The notes beneath the pieces were generated by a model that had not been told where the DNA came from, ran no database searches, and saw nothing but the letters and a program-made list of their open reading frames with translations. Made by a program: the position numbers and the translations under genes. A DNA stretch of 5,898 nt from DATBIO01 sp036556965. GTDB lineage: Bacteria > Acidobacteriota > Vicinamibacteria > Fen-336. Location of the stretch: positions 1 to 5,898 of the forward strand of contig DATBIO010000236.1 in NCBI GenBank assembly GCA_036556965.1. The letters run 5' to 3'. Shown here piece by piece: positions 5,330 through 5,898 of the stretch (positions within the stretch are counted from its first letter, which is position 1; each line of letters begins with the position of its first letter).

Positions 5330-5898
5330 AGACGTGCGCGGGCGCTCGCCCGGGCGCAGCGCCTCGGCCCGGCGGAGCTCGGTGTCGTCGCGCCCGGGGC
5401 GCGGGATCACCAGCCCCTCCCGGGCCAGCGCGCGGAAGAGCCCCTCGGGAGGGTCCACCCGGCGCCGGAAGGGCACGCCCCGCTCGTCCACGAACACCGG
5501 GCAGCCGCGCCGCGCGCAGCGCGCGCGGACGTAGGCGGGCCTCTGGTCGAGGTCCTTGTGGCCGTAGACGTCCTCCGGGCCCAGGCGCCCGCGGGAGAGG
5601 ACCAGCAGCGACCGGACGAGCCAGGCCGCGGCGGCGGCTTGGGCGGGCGGAAAGGGCTCGGCGGACCGGCCGCCGTGCGCGACCTCGATGCCGACGGTGC
5701 GCGAGTTCCCGTTGTGGAGGTGGGAGTACACGGGGGCGGCCTGCGCGGCCAGGCGCGCACCCAGGGCCTCGAGGCCCCAGGGCACGAAGGGCTCGCCGTA
5801 GCGCGGCCAGATCGAGCCGTCCGTCCACACGATCCAGTGGGCGCCGAAGCGGCGCGACCAGAGCGCGCGCGTCCGCGGGGGGTCCTGGAAGACGAAGC
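5324..5898 (-). CDS. Amidase_2/PGRP-fold protein, probable N-acetylmuramoyl-L-alanine amidase (5' partial)
   Basis: The minus-strand frame is open to the right edge; 190 C-terminal residues are visible and the start is outside. A GTG at 5830 lies inside the conserved domain, so it is not the start. Numbering from the first visible residue, RFGAHWIVWTDGSIW (16-30) matches the amidase_2 segment 'sAHfvidrdGtiy'. HLHNGNSRTVGIEV (59-72) matches the 'WHaG...siGIE' strand, and YGHKD (111-115) carries the expected zinc His113. The third ligand is probably D148 in VDPPEGLF (147-154), resembling the DPGxxF motif. The first zinc His should lie upstream of the window. Known relatives cut the bond between N-acetylmuramic acid and the stem peptide; phage lysins and peptidoglycan-recognition proteins share the fold. 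Between H113 and D148 is a long insertion with Cys127 and Cys132. The gene converges on the dipeptidase gene. Localisation cannot be judged. Confidence 0.82.
   Translation of the reverse strand, partial: FVFQDPPRTRALWSRRFGAHWIVWTDGSIWPRYGEPFVPWGLEALGARLAAQAAPVYSHLHNGNSRTVGIEVAHGGRSAEPFPPAQAAAAAWLVRSLLVLSRGRLGPEDVYGHKDLDQRPAYVRARCARRGCPVFVDERGVPFRRRVDPPEGLFRALAREGLVIPRPGRDDTELRRAEALRPGERPRTSP

Noticed and set aside
4443..5534. Plus-strand frame overlapping the dipeptidase and running past its stop
   Set aside because: Arg/Pro/Gly/His-rich translation, no ribosome binding site, and it crosses the hairpin and the opposite amidase gene.
5070..5828. Minus-strand frame of 252 codons covering the amidase gene and the dipeptidase 3' end
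   Set aside because: It is out of register with the amidase frame that has the TVGIEV and GHKD motifs, and its product is compositionally biased.
5828..5830. GTG at 5830 as the start of the amidase
   Set aside because: Conserved amidase_2 sequence (RFGAHWI) continues in frame upstream to the window edge with no stop, so the gene begins outside the window.
1..5898. CRISPR arrays, tRNA or rRNA genes, insertion sequences, phage attachment sites
   Set aside because: Reading both strands showed no spaced direct repeats, no tRNA or rRNA-like sequence, no transposase or integrase frame and no compositional island.

Overview
The window is very GC-rich, with almost every third codon position G or C. 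It holds five protein-coding genes (two cut by the window edges) and no RNA genes, insertion sequences or CRISPR. Base composition, a DUF5715-type gene, a TPR-like protein tail and a large membrane-bound SpoIIE-type phosphatase suggest a GC-rich Acidobacteriota or Myxococcota-like soil or sediment bacterium. This assignment is inferred from gene content only. Genes are tightly packed: no stretch over about 70 bases lacks a gene.

Layout: (1) bases 1-168, plus strand, are the last 55 codons of a TPR-like protein. (2) Bases 170-2683, minus strand, encode an 837-residue membrane protein: a PDZ-like domain after the first membrane helix, about nine further helices, a GAF domain and a C-terminal PP2C/SpoIIE phosphatase. 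It converges on gene 1 with one base between the stop codons. (3) Bases 2714-3943, plus strand, encode a DUF5715-like exported or anchored protein with the zinc-site signature of LAS/M15-type peptidases. It diverges from gene 2 across only 30 bases. (4) Bases 4009-5307, plus strand, encode an exported M19 (renal/membrane dipeptidase family) metallopeptidase with all expected metal ligands. It has a strong ribosome binding site and a possible promoter of its own. (5) Bases 5324-5898, minus strand, are the C-terminal part of an amidase_2/PGRP-fold protein, probably an N-acetylmuramoyl-L-alanine amidase, running off the right edge. It converges on gene 4 with 16 bases between, inside a hairpin that contains both stop codons.

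Three adjacent genes (3-5) look like enzymes acting on peptidoglycan or peptides derived from it: a LAS-type peptidase, a dipeptidase and an amidase. Together they could cut cross-links or stems, release peptides and degrade them to amino acids. The neighbouring phosphatase has a periplasmic PDZ-like domain and a cytoplasmic output, so it could sense envelope state, but nothing in the sequence proves a link. I see no clear new defence or mobile system. The most useful leads are the putative zinc site of the DUF5715 protein, the atypical loop in the amidase, and the compact shared control regions.
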